NCBI GenBank assembly: GCA_037893245.1 | Contig: JBAIAA010000259.1 | Location: forward strand, 1,526,194-1,590,193 | DNA length: 64,000 nt | Direction: 5' to 3' | DNA from: Crossaster papposus | Lineage: Eukaryota > Echinodermata > Asteroidea > Velatida > Solasteridae | Shown here: positions 42,411-54,036 of the stretch, in pieces | How the letters are laid out: each line of letters begins with the position of its first letter | Numbering within the stretch: the stretch's first letter is position 1 | Made by a program: the position numbers and the translations under genes | The notes under the pieces: generated by a model | Seen by the model: the letters and a program-made list of their open reading frames with translations, nothing else | Told to the model about the DNA's origin: nothing | The model's database searches: none

Positions 42411-45400
42411 TTAAATATTCACATTACAGTTATGGACATATTTGATGATATGGTAGCTGTTTTGCTTAGGCCCAAGAAGTTGTTGAAGAGTCAGTTGTGT
42501 GTTATTGAGGATGTCGAGAGATTTCATGAGGATATTCCTCTGTGAGTTGTATTTATGGCAATTCAGGAGGAAGTGTTTGACGTCATCTGTGCATAAGCAA
42601 GTTTCACAAAGTCCATTAGGATGTTTACCAATTTTATGAAGAAAGTTGTTTAAACCTTTACATGTGCCGAGTCGTAGTCTGTGTAGAATTACTTCTTGGG
42701 AGCGTTTCATTCCCCATTTTGAGAAAGTGAATGAGGCCTCGTATTTCATGTCATTTGCCAGGTTAGTTTTGGGAATAGTTTTAGCCCATTTTTTCTTAAT
42801 TTGTTCTTTTAGGATATGCTTGATTTCACTGTCTAATAAAGGGATACAGTGGTCGATGTTATTTTTGTGAGTGGCTGACTTGGCAATTTGATCTGCTATT
42901 TCGTTTCCATGTATACCACAGTGGCTAGGGATCCATTCAAAGTTGACAATATTGCCTTGGTAGCGGATGTTGTTAATGGTGTGGCGAATATCGCAGACAA
43001 TTTTATGTTGGGGAAAAGGTTTGGAAATAGCCTGGATGGCACTCAAACAATCACTAAAAATGCAGGTATGAAGAGGCTTGACTTCTTCGATCCATTCTAC
43101 TGCAAGAAGTATAGCAAACAATTCTGCAGTGAAGATAGAGACTTCATTTTTGAGGCGAGTAGCTTTAGTATATTTAAGTTGGGGAATGTATACTCCACAT
43201 CCAACCGTGTCTAGGGTGGGACTTCGGGATCCATCAGTGTAAATGTGAAGAGAGTTCATCCAAGTTGTATTGATAATCTCGGCACTGATATTTCTTTTTT
43301 TCACAGGTGTTTGTAGCATTTGCCACTCGAGAGATGATCTCAGTGGAGACAGAGGGTTTGCTGTAGCCCAATGCCAGAAAGGATGGGGGTCATTTAGAGG
43401 GAAGACTGCATAGGGGTAGTGTGATATCCTGGCTTCAAAGGGGGGTTTTGTGAGCTGTGGATGACCATTTATCAGCAAAATAATGTTTTTGCCAGTTATC
43501 AGAATTTATATATTCATTTGGGTGAGTATTGTGGGTATTTATTTTAACTCCATATAAATTGCAAAGTAATTGACGACGTAGTTCTAGAGGAGGGTCACCA
43601 CATTCAGTCTGTAGCCTATATAGGGGTGAGCTGTGTATAGCCCCTGTACATATTTTTAAAGCTTGGTACTGGATACTATCTAATTTTTGTTTTATTGTAG
43701 AGGACGCGCCGAGTCGAAGGCTTCGCATCCATATTCAAGAATAGGTCTTATAGGAGCAGTGTAGAGCTGATGAAGCGTTTTACAATCAGCCCCCCAAGAA
43801 ATACCAGTGATACATCGAAGAATATTAAGTCTCTTTTTGCATTTAGTAATGACACTGTCAATGTGTTCTTTCCATGTTAATTTGCTATCGAAAATAACTC
43901 CCAGGAATTTGGCTGAGGGGCATATTTGCACTTTATTGTTTTGAATGTCCAAAGAAATGTTGGCCTGTTTTTTATTGGTGAACAGAACCGCAGTAGTTTT
44001 GGGAGCGGACAATTTGAACCCCCATTTTTCACACCAAGAGTTGATATTATTTAAATTTTGTTGAATTTTCTTTTCTATATAGGAAATGTTTCGATTGGAT
44101 TTCCAAAGAGCTATGTCGTCCGCATATTGTGAGATATTGACATCAGCCACATGGTGGGGGAGATCATCGACAGCAATGTTAAACAGAAGAGGACTAATTA
44201 CGCTACCCTGGGGAACACCGTTATCCAGAGTCCTCTCTTCAGACAAACAATTATTGATTTTAACTTGAATTTTTCTGTCGGTAAGAAAATTATCGATCCA
44301 TTTAGCAATCCGACCATAAACGCCCATGGTATATAATTTAATGATAATTCCTTTGCGCCAAAGCATATCGTAAGCCTTTTCAATGTCAAGAAATATGGCT
44401 AGGGTACTTTCTTTATTGGCGAAAGCTTTATTAATAGAAGATTCTAAATTAAGAATATGATCTTTGGTACTTCTACCTTTCCTGAAGCCACTTTGACGGT
44501 TAGAGAGTAGATTGTGGGTTTCTAAGTACCAGAGGAGCCGAGAGTTAACCATTCGTTCCATAGTTTTGCAGAGAGTAGAAGTGAGGGCAATCGGTCTGTA
44601 TGAGAGGGGGTTGGTGGAGGGTTTCCCAGGTTTAAGGAGTGGAATAAGGATGGCATCTTTCCATTGTTTGGGGCACTGAGATGTATACCATATCATATTG
44701 AAGATGATAAGTAAGTACTTACGAATATTTATAGGAAAATGTTTGATGACAATACTACTTATACCATCTTTACCAGGAGAGGTACATTTAGCTGAATCAA
44801 TAGCATGATTTAATTCTTCCATATTGAAGGGTTCATTAATTACACTATCACTGCTCTTATCGATGCATAAGTCATGCTCAGCTTTATCTTTAATTGGAAT
44901 AAAGGAAGGACTGTAATTTTTAGTGCTGCTAACTTTCGCAAAACTATCGGCAAGAGCCTCAATCTTGTCTTTATCAGTGATAGCATCTGAGCCATTGAGA
45001 TTTAGGACAGGGATGCTATTAGCACTGCGAGTTTTGCTAATTCTTTTAATTTTATTCCAGACAATGTTGGTGTTGGTTTTAGGATTAATTTCACTGCAAA
45101 AATCTTCCCAATCTTTCCTTTTAGAACTATTGATAGTTTTCTTGGCTATGGCACAAGTCTTTTTATAATTTATGAGATCCGAGGGAAGACGGGTTTTTCT
45201 GAGGGTTTTTAAAGCCTTCTTCTTGTTACAAATAGCTTGCTTACAGTCTTCATTCCACCCAAGAGGTGGGGGTTTTATGATGATTGGGGTTGGTTTTGGG
45301 GATTGAGCAGGTCATGGTTGACTCAAGTTCTTGAATGAATTTGTCATATACACCATCAATGTTATCTGAAGTGTTGGGTTCATTAATGTACTGGTTGCAA

Positions 45401-46161
45401 GCTACCTGAAATTTGTTCCAATCGGCTTTTTTGTAAGACCATTTAGGAGTACTTTTGGTTTTGTTTATGTGAATAGGGTGATTATATTCAATAATAATAG
45501 GACAATGATCGCTACCCCAGGTATCATCAAGAACAGTCCAAATACTTTTAGAGGCTACATTAGGTGATGCAAACGTGACATCTATACAAGACAGAGTGCC
45601 ATGGTAAGCATTAATTCTTGTGCCCTCACCAGAATTAATACAGACCATGTCAAAATCCGTCATAACATCATCAACAATCTTGCCGTTGTGATCCAATTTG
45701 GAGCTGCCCCATAAGGGATTATGGCTGTTAAGATCTCCGCAAATAATGCAGGGTTTATCAGTTTTATTAAGGATCTCTCTAAAAGAAATGTTATCTAAAG
45801 TGTTACATGGATTGTACATGTTGATGATGCTAATTTTGTTTTTATTGGTATCATAAAGTTCCCCTATTTGAAATTCGATTGGGGTGTTAGAACCCATAAG
45901 GTATTTAAATGCTAGGCCGCGTTTAACAAAAAAGGCACAGCCGCCTCCTCTTTTTTTACTCCCTGTATTCTGTCTGTCATTACGGTATATGTCATAGCCG
46001 GGTAGGGTGATATTTTTACCTTTTTGGAGCCAGGTTTCTTGAATACAGATGAGATCTGGTTTGGGGGACCAAGAATTGATGGAAGCTTTAAATTCCTTAT
46101 TATGAGCTACATATGACTGGGCGTTCCATTGTAGAATTAATACCATAATGAGAATATTCAT
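42411..46161 (-). pseudogene. LINE ORF2: endonuclease, reverse transcriptase and RNase H, frameshifted
   Basis: Segments from N to C: endonuclease 46161-45250 (LILQWNAQSYVAHN, CIQETWLQKG, IICGDLNSHNPLWG, WGSDHCPIII); a linker and RT from 45250 to 43692 (KCTSPGKDGISSIVIKHFP, SYRPIALTSTLCKTMERMV, QSGFRKGRSTKDHI, FLDIEKAYDMLW, NGVPQGSVISPLLFNIAVD, catalytic SQYADDIALW); a thumb segment 43728-43435; and RNase H 43478-42411 (LHIYTDGSRSP, FTAELFAILLAVEWIEE, IFSDCLSAIQAI, FEWIPSHCGIHGNEIAD). A CCHC-like C-terminal tail (CETCLCTDDVKHFLLNC) follows. Frameshifts lie near 45250, 43700 and 43450. All catalytic blocks are visible. ORF2 overlaps ORF1 by 4 bases (the ATGA start/stop overlap). Confidence 0.92.
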
Positions 46162-47728
46162 GATGAGGTTTTGTTTGATTTTCCTTTAGATGTCTGGCTG
46201 GGGTTTGGGTGTTGGGTGTCCGGTTTTGCCAAGTTTGTTAGGGAAGCAGATTTGGCCTTAGGGTTTTGGGTCGATTTTCGACTCGATTCGCCTTTCTTTG
46301 TACTAGACTGATGAGCTCTTGTCTGTGACTGTGAGGGTGTCTTTTGTTTCGCTTGTGTGTCTTTGGCTTGCGTGGGGGTTTTGACGGAGTGGGTGATGTG
46401 ACTAATGAGGTCCTTAACTGCCGTGATTCTCTCCGTCTTGTTCTTGATCGTTTCCCATATTTGCATAGTACCTGTTAGTATCTCGGCTAGATGTTGGTCA
46501 TTGTATATGCATTGTTCAGTTTGTGTTTGTGCTTCGACTGTTTCGGTTTGAGTGCTGACTTCTTTAGAGGTTTTTGTGTGTTCTATGGTGGCTGGGGTGG
46601 TAGTTTGTCCACTGTTGGCTGTAGCTTCATTTATATTAGTTCGCCAATCCTTGTGTATGTATTGCTTGCTTATTCTGGGTTGGACAGTAGGTGTTGGTTG
46701 GGTAGGTGTTGGTTGGGTAGGCATGTCATCGGGGCGTATAGATATATCAGTCTTAATTGATTTCGCTGCTTCGGCATAGGATACGTGGTATGTAACTCTG
46801 AAACCTTGGATTTTCCTTTCATTCTTGATTGTGTTACAACCCCCATAAGCGGACGATTGATTTTCTCCGCATCTGCAGCATTTCACGTTCCCTTTCTGCT
46901 TGCAGTGTTCGTATGTGTGGGGGCCCCCACACCGAACGCAGCGAGTGGAACTGCGACAATTGTTGGCCGTGTGTCCTAGTCTTTGGCAATTGAAGCATCT
47001 TATCACAGGTGGAATGAATGGTTTGACAGTGAAGTATTCGTAGCCTATTTGTATTTTGGTTGGTTGGTTCGGTGTGTTGAAGGTTAAGCACAGTGAAAGG
47101 CTTTTCTCGAGCTTCCCGTCTCGTCTACGCATGAGACGTTTCACTTCAGTAACTCCGTGTTTCTTTAGGGTAGTTAACATTTCGCTATCTGTTATGTCGG
47201 TTTCTATTCCGGTGATTACCCCTTTGCTTTGTGTTTCAGATTTAGCGAAATCTGTTGTGACGGTCCATTGGTCTAGTCGGGTTATAGTTTTTAGTTTTGA
47301 GCAGGAGTATGGCAACGTACAGTTATCCCCCCTTGATTATTTCTGTTGACGTTTTTGATGTAGTCTTTGCCCACAATATTAAGGGCCTTAGCGATCTTAA
47401 TCGGGTTAATCCTAGCTAGTTTGACATCAGGGGAGTTGATGATGACCAAAGTAGGTTGAATCCGGCAGGTATTTTGTGTATTTCGACGTTTTGTTGGATG
47501 TTCATTTGGGGAGTCATCTTCCGAGTCGGTATATACGTCGCTGTAACTTATACTGGGTTTTGAGCGTTTTCTGGTGTTGGTTTGGAACTGGTGAGAATCA
47601 TTTTGAGCTTGACTGTACATGGCATCAAAGGTTGATCGAGGTTGATTAGGATCTTGATTTTGTATGTCCATTGGGGCTTGTTGCGATATCTGATCCCACG
47701 AATCTATTTCCACAGAAGAATCGGCCAT
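46158..47728 (-). pseudogene. LINE ORF1: gag-like protein with three zinc knuckles, one frameshift
   Basis: The ATG at 47728 (MADSSVEIDSWDQIS..) opens a 145-codon frame with Gln/Asn/Ser-rich sequence and RIQPTLVIINSP. A single-base change near 47300 moves the continuing protein to the frame ending at 46158. That part has an RRM-like region (KGVITGIETDITDSEMLTTL, VTEVKRLMRRRDGK) and three CCHC-type knuckles: CFNCQRLGHTANNC, CVRCGGPHTYEHC and CCRCGENQSSAYGGC. The tail is Thr/Lys/Gln-rich. The protein would bind the element RNA. The stop overlaps the ORF2 start by 4 bases, suggesting coupled translation. It is upstream of ORF2 on the same strand. Confidence 0.88.
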
Positions 47729-47973
47729 GGCCGATTTTCTGGGTATGGGTAATTATATATTCTGAGTATAGATACACCTCGCGATTAACTGATATTGCTT
47801 ACCTGATTAGTCCAAGACTGCAATCAAAGCGATCAAGAGATCGATCACTGGTGAGGGGCAAAACACAAATTTTGAATTTCGCGCCACACAGAGACACGTC
47901 TGCACTACGTCACCGCCAGATCAAGACTCCGTGTTTTTATTTGATTAGTATTTTTAAATAAAAAAAAGTATTT

Positions 47974-48213
47974 GGCACGCGTACGAGTTGGCACGCGTAC
48001 GAGTTGGCACGCGTACGAGTTGGCACGCGTACGAGTTGGCACGCGTACGAGTTGGCACGCGTACGAGTTGGCACGCGTACGAGTTGGCACGCGTACGAGT
48101 TGGCACGCGTACGAGTTGGCACGCGTACGAGTTGGCACGCGTACGAGTTGGCACGCGTACGAGTTGGCACGCGTACGAGTTGGCACGCGTACGAGTTGGC
48201 ACGCGTACGAGTT
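47974..48213. repeat. Satellite block 1: 15 x 16 bp
   Basis: Unit GGCACGCGTACGAGTT, 240 bp. The only block with GGCAC rather than GGCTC. Confidence 0.95.
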
Positions 48214-48469
48214 GGCTCGCGTACGAGTTGGCTCGCGTACGAGTTGGCTCGGGTACGAGTTGGCTCGCGTACGAGTTGGCTCGCGTACGAGTTGGCTCGC
48301 GTACGAGTTGGCTCGCGTACGAGTTGGCTCGCGTACGAGTTGGCTCGCGTACGAGTTGGCTCGCGTACGAGTTGGCTCGCGTACGAGTTGGCTCGCGTAC
48401 GAGTTGGCTCGCGTACGAGTTGGCTCGCGTACGAGTTGGCTCGCGTACGAGTTGGCTCGCGTACGAGTT
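48214..48469. repeat. Satellite block 2: 16 x 16 bp
   Basis: Unit GGCTCGCGTACGAGTT, 256 bp. One variant copy at 48246 reads GGCTCGGGTACGAGTT, which foreshadows the GGG of the 22-bp unit. Confidence 0.95.
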
Positions 48470-48953
48470 GGCTCGGGTACGCGTACGAGTTGGCTCGGGT
48501 ACGCGTACGAGTTGGCTCGGGTACGCGTACGAGTTGGCTCGGGTACGCGTACGAGTTGGCTCGGGTACGCGTACGAGTTGGCTCGGGTACGCGTACGAGT
48601 TGGCTCGGGTACGCGTACGAGTTGGCTCGGGTACGCGTACGAGTTGGCTCGGGTACGCGTACGAGTTGGCTCGGGTACGCGTACGAGTTGGCTCGGGTAC
48701 GCGTACGAGTTGGCTCGGGTACGCGTACGAGTTGGCTCGGGTACGCGTACGAGTTGGCTCGGGTACGCGTACGAGTTGGCTCGGGTACGCGTACGAGTTG
48801 GCTCGGGTACGCGTACGAGTTGGCTCGGGTACGCGTACGAGTTGGCTCGGGTACGCGTACGAGTTGGCTCGGGTACGCGTACGAGTTGGCTCGGGTACGC
48901 GTACGAGTTGGCTCGGGTACGCGTACGAGTTGGCTCGGGTACGCGTACGAGTT
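48470..48953. repeat. Satellite block 3: 22 x 22 bp
   Basis: The 16-bp unit with a 6-bp GGTACG insertion (GGCTCG-GGTACG-CGTACGAGTT). 484 bp. Confidence 0.95.
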
Positions 48954-48960
48954 GGCTCGG

Positions 48961-51900
48961 GTACGCGTACCCGAGCCAACTCGGGTACGCGTACCCGAGC
49001 CAACTCGGGTACGCGTACCCGAGCCAACTCGGGTACGCGTACCCGAGCCAACTCGGGTACGCGTACCCGAGCCAACTCGGGTACGCGTACCCGAGCCAAC
49101 TCGGGTACGCGTACCCGAGCCAACTCGGGTACGCGTACCCGAGCCAACTCGGGTACGCGTACCCGAGCCAACTCGGGTACGCGTACCCGAGCCAACTCGG
49201 GTACGCGTACCCGAGCCAACTCGGGTACGCGTACCCGAGCCAACTCGGGTACGCGTACCCGAGCCAACTCGGGTACGCGTACCCGAGCCAACTCGGGTAC
49301 GCGTACCCGAGCCAACTCGGGTACGCGTACCCGAGCCAACTCGGGTACGCGTACCCGAGCCAACTCGGGTACGCGTACCCGAGCCAACTCGGGTACGCGT
49401 ACCCGAGCCAACTCGGGTACGCGTACCCGAGCCAACTCGGGTACGCGTACCCGAGCCAACTCGGGTACGCGTACCCGAGCCAACTCGGGTACGCGTACCC
49501 GAGCCAACTCGGGTACGCGTACCCGAGCCAACTCGGGTACGCGTACCCGAGCCAACTCGGGTACGCGTACCCGAGCCAACTCGGGTACGCGTACCCGAGC
49601 CAACTCGGGTACGCGTACCCGAGCCAACTCGGGTACGCGTACCCGAGCCAACTCGGGTACGCGTACCCGAGCCAACTCGGGTACGCGTACCCGAGCCAAC
49701 TCGGGTACGCGTACCCGAGCCAACTCGGGTACGCGTACCCGAGCCAACTCGGGTACGCGTACCCGAGCCAACTCGGGTACGCGTACCCGAGCCAACTCGG
49801 GTACGCGTACCCGAGCCAACTCGGGTACGCGTACCCGAGCCAACTCGGGTACGCGTACCCGAGCCAACTCGGGTACGCGTACCCGAGCCAACTCGGGTAC
49901 GCGTACCCGAGCCAACTCGGGTACGCGTACCCGAGCCAACTCGGGTACGCGTACCCGAGCCAACTCGGGTACGCGTACCCGAGCCAACTCGGGTACGCGT
50001 ACCCGAGCCAACTCGGGTACGCGTACCCGAGCCAACTCGGGTACGCGTACCCGAGCCAACTCGGGTACGCGTACCCGAGCCAACTCGGGTACGCGTACCC
50101 GAGCCAACTCGGGTACGCGTACCCGAGCCAACTCGGGTACGCGTACCCGAGCCAACTCGGGTACGCGTACCCGAGCCAACTCGGGTACGCGTACCCGAGC
50201 CAACTCGGGTACGCGTACCCGAGCCAACTCGGGTACGCGTACCCGAGCCAACTCGGGTACGCGTACCCGAGCCAACTCGGGTACGCGTACCCGAGCCAAC
50301 TCGGGTACGCGTACCCGAGCCAACTCGGGTACGCGTACCCGAGCCAACTCGGGTACGCGTACCCGAGCCAACTCGGGTACGCGTACCCGAGCCAACTCGG
50401 GTACGCGTACCCGAGCCAACTCGGGTACGCGTACCCGAGCCAACTCGGGTACGCGTACCCGAGCCAACTCGGGTACGCGTACCCGAGCCAACTCGGGTAC
50501 GCGTACCCGAGCCAACTCGGGTACGCGTACCCGAGCCAACTCGGGTACGCGTACCCGAGCCAACTCGGGTACGCGTACCCGAGCCAACTCGGGTACGCGT
50601 ACCCGAGCCAACTCGGGTACGCGTACCCGAGCCAACTCGGGTACGCGTACCCGAGCCAACTCGGGTACGCGTACCCGAGCCAACTCGGGTACGCGTACCC
50701 GAGCCAACTCGGGTACGCGTACCCGAGCCAACTCGGGTACGCGTACCCGAGCCAACTCGGGTACGCGTACCCGAGCCAACTCGGGTACGCGTACCCGAGC
50801 CAACTCGGGTACGCGTACCCGAGCCAACTCGGGTACGCGTACCCGAGCCAACTCGGGTACGCGTACCCGAGCCAACTCGGGTACGCGTACCCGAGCCAAC
50901 TCGGGTACGCGTACCCGAGCCAACTCGGGTACGCGTACCCGAGCCAACTCGGGTACGCGTACCCGAGCCAACTCGGGTACGCGTACCCGAGCCAACTCGG
51001 GTACGCGTACCCGAGCCAACTCGGGTACGCGTACCCGAGCCAACTCGGGTACGCGTACCCGAGCCAACTCGGGTACGCGTACCCGAGCCAACTCGGGTAC
51101 GCGTACCCGAGCCAACTCGGGTACGCGTACCCGAGCCAACTCGGGTACGCGTACCCGAGCCAACTCGGGTACGCGTACCCGAGCCAACTCGGGTACGCGT
51201 ACCCGAGCCAACTCGGGTACGCGTACCCGAGCCAACTCGGGTACGCGTACCCGAGCCAACTCGGGTACGCGTACCCGAGCCAACTCGGGTACGCGTACCC
51301 GAGCCAACTCGGGTACGCGTACCCGAGCCAACTCGGGTACGCGTACCCGAGCCAACTCGGGTACGCGTACCCGAGCCAACTCGGGTACGCGTACCCGAGC
51401 CAACTCGGGTACGCGTACCCGAGCCAACTCGGGTACGCGTACCCGAGCCAACTCGGGTACGCGTACCCGAGCCAACTCGGGTACGCGTACCCGAGCCAAC
51501 TCGGGTACGCGTACCCGAGCCAACTCGGGTACGCGTACCCGAGCCAACTCGGGTACGCGTACCCGAGCCAACTCGGGTACGCGTACCCGAGCCAACTCGG
51601 GTACGCGTACCCGAGCCAACTCGGGTACGCGTACCCGAGCCAACTCGGGTACGCGTACCCGAGCCAACTCGGGTACGCGTACCCGAGCCAACTCGGGTAC
51701 GCGTACCCGAGCCAACTCGGGTACGCGTACCCGAGCCAACTCGGGTACGCGTACCCGAGCCAACTCGGGTACGCGTACCCGAGCCAACTCGGGTACGCGT
51801 ACCCGAGCCAACTCGGGTACGCGTACCCGAGCCAACTCGGGTACGCGTACCCGAGCCAACTCGGGTACGCGTACCCGAGCCAACTCGGGTACGCGTACCC

Positions 51901-53640
51901 GAGCCAACTCGGGTACGCGTACCCGAGCCAACTCGGGTACGCGTACCCGAGCCAACTCGGGTACGCGTACCCGAGCCAACTCGGGTACGCGTACCCGAGC
52001 CAACTCGGGTACGCGTACCCGAGCCAACTCGGGTACGCGTACCCGAGCCAACTCGGGTACGCGTACCCGAGCCAACTCGGGTACGCGTACCCGAGCCAAC
52101 TCGGGTACGCGTACCCGAGCCAACTCGGGTACGCGTACCCGAGCCAACTCGGGTACGCGTACCCGAGCCAACTCGGGTACGCGTACCCGAGCCAACTCGG
52201 GTACGCGTACCCGAGCCAACTCGGGTACGCGTACCCGAGCCAACTCGGGTACGCGTACCCGAGCCAACTCGGGTACGCGTACCCGAGCCAACTCGGGTAC
52301 GCGTACCCGAGCCAACTCGGGTACGCGTACCCGAGCCAACTCGGGTACGCGTACCCGAGCCAACTCGGGTACGCGTACCCGAGCCAACTCGGGTACGCGT
52401 ACCCGAGCCAACTCGGGTACGCGTACCCGAGCCAACTCGGGTACGCGTACCCGAGCCAACTCGGGTACGCGTACCCGAGCCAACTCGGGTACGCGTACCC
52501 GAGCCAACTCGGGTACGCGTACCCGAGCCAACTCGGGTACGCGTACCCGAGCCAACTCGGGTACGCGTACCCGAGCCAACTCGGGTACGCGTACCCGAGC
52601 CAACTCGGGTACGCGTACCCGAGCCAACTCGGGTACGCGTACCCGAGCCAACTCGGGTACGCGTACCCGAGCCAACTCGGGTACGCGTACCCGAGCCAAC
52701 TCGGGTACGCGTACCCGAGCCAACTCGGGTACGCGTACCCGAGCCAACTCGGGTACGCGTACCCGAGCCAACTCGGGTACGCGTACCCGAGCCAACTCGG
52801 GTACGCGTACCCGAGCCAACTCGGGTACGCGTACCCGAGCCAACTCGGGTACGCGTACCCGAGCCAACTCGGGTACGCGTACCCGAGCCAACTCGGGTAC
52901 GCGTACCCGAGCCAACTCGGGTACGCGTACCCGAGCCAACTCGGGTACGCGTACCCGAGCCAACTCGGGTACGCGTACCCGAGCCAACTCGGGTACGCGT
53001 ACCCGAGCCAACTCGGGTACGCGTACCCGAGCCAACTCGGGTACGCGTACCCGAGCCAACTCGGGTACGCGTACCCGAGCCAACTCGGGTACGCGTACCC
53101 GAGCCAACTCGGGTACGCGTACCCGAGCCAACTCGGGTACGCGTACCCGAGCCAACTCGGGTACGCGTACCCGAGCCAACTCGGGTACGCGTACCCGAGC
53201 CAACTCGGGTACGCGTACCCGAGCCAACTCGGGTACGCGTACCCGAGCCAACTCGGGTACGCGTACCCGAGCCAACTCGGGTACGCGTACCCGAGCCAAC
53301 TCGGGTACGCGTACCCGAGCCAACTCGGGTACGCGTACCCGAGCCAACTCGGGTACGCGTACCCGAGCCAACTCGGGTACGCGTACCCGAGCCAACTCGG
53401 GTACGCGTACCCGAGCCAACTCGGGTACGCGTACCCGAGCCAACTCGGGTACGCGTACCCGAGCCAACTCGGGTACGCGTACCCGAGCCAACTCGGGTAC
53501 GCGTACCCGAGCCAACTCGGGTACGCGTACCCGAGCCAACTCGGGTACGCGTACCCGAGCCAACTCGGGTACGCGTACCCGAGCCAACTCGGGTACGCGT
53601 ACCCGAGCCAACTCGGGTACGCGTACCCGAGCCAACTCGG
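48961..53640. repeat. Satellite block 4: 195 x 24 bp, inverted and palindromic
   Basis: The unit contains the perfect 16-bp palindrome CGGGTACGCGTACCCG followed by AGCCAACT. On the other strand it is the 22-bp unit plus CC. 4680 bp of effectively identical copies. Both junctions (about 48954-48970 and 53636-53650) fall in the palindrome. Confidence 0.95.
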
Positions 53641-53838
53641 GTACGCGTGCGAGTTGGCTCGGGTACGCGTGCGAGTTGGCTCGGGTACGCGTGCGAGTTG
53701 GCTCGGGTACGCGTGCGAGTTGGCTCGGGTACGCGTGCGAGTTGGCTCGGGTACGCGTGCGAGTTGGCTCGGGTACGCGTGCGAGTTGGCTCGGGTACGC
53801 GTGCGAGTTGGCTCGGGTACGCGTGCGAGTTGGCTCGG
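53641..53838. repeat. Satellite block 5: 9 x 22 bp
   Basis: The 22-bp unit with GCGTGCGAG in place of GCGTACGAG (one A to G change against block 3). Confidence 0.93.
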
Positions 53839-54036
53839 GTCCGCGTGCGAGTTGGCTCGGGTCCGCGTGCGAGTTGGCTCGGGTCCGCGTGCGAGTTGGC
53901 TCGGGTCCGCGTGCGAGTTGGCTCGGGTCCGCGTGCGAGTTGGCTCGGGTCCGCGTGCGAGTTGGCTCGGGTCCGCGTGCGAGTTGGCTCGGGTCCGCGT
54001 GCGAGTTGGCTCGGGTCCGCGTGCGAGTTGGCTCGG
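53839..54036. repeat. Satellite block 6: 9 x 22 bp (GGGTCC variant)
   Basis: Differs from blocks 5 and 7 by GGGTCCGCG instead of GGGTACGCG in every copy. Confidence 0.93.

Larger units (their letters stand above)
42405..47965 (-). mobile_element. I/Nimb-clade LINE with RNase H, near full length
   Basis: Minus strand: 5' UTR (about 47730-47965), ORF1 with zinc knuckles (47728-46158), ORF2 with endonuclease, RT and RNase H (46161-42411), and very short 3' UTR. Having an RNase H domain after RT and CCHC knuckles in ORF1 is typical of the I superfamily. The 5' end is within 10 bp of the satellite. Four or so frameshifts disable it. Confidence 0.9.
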
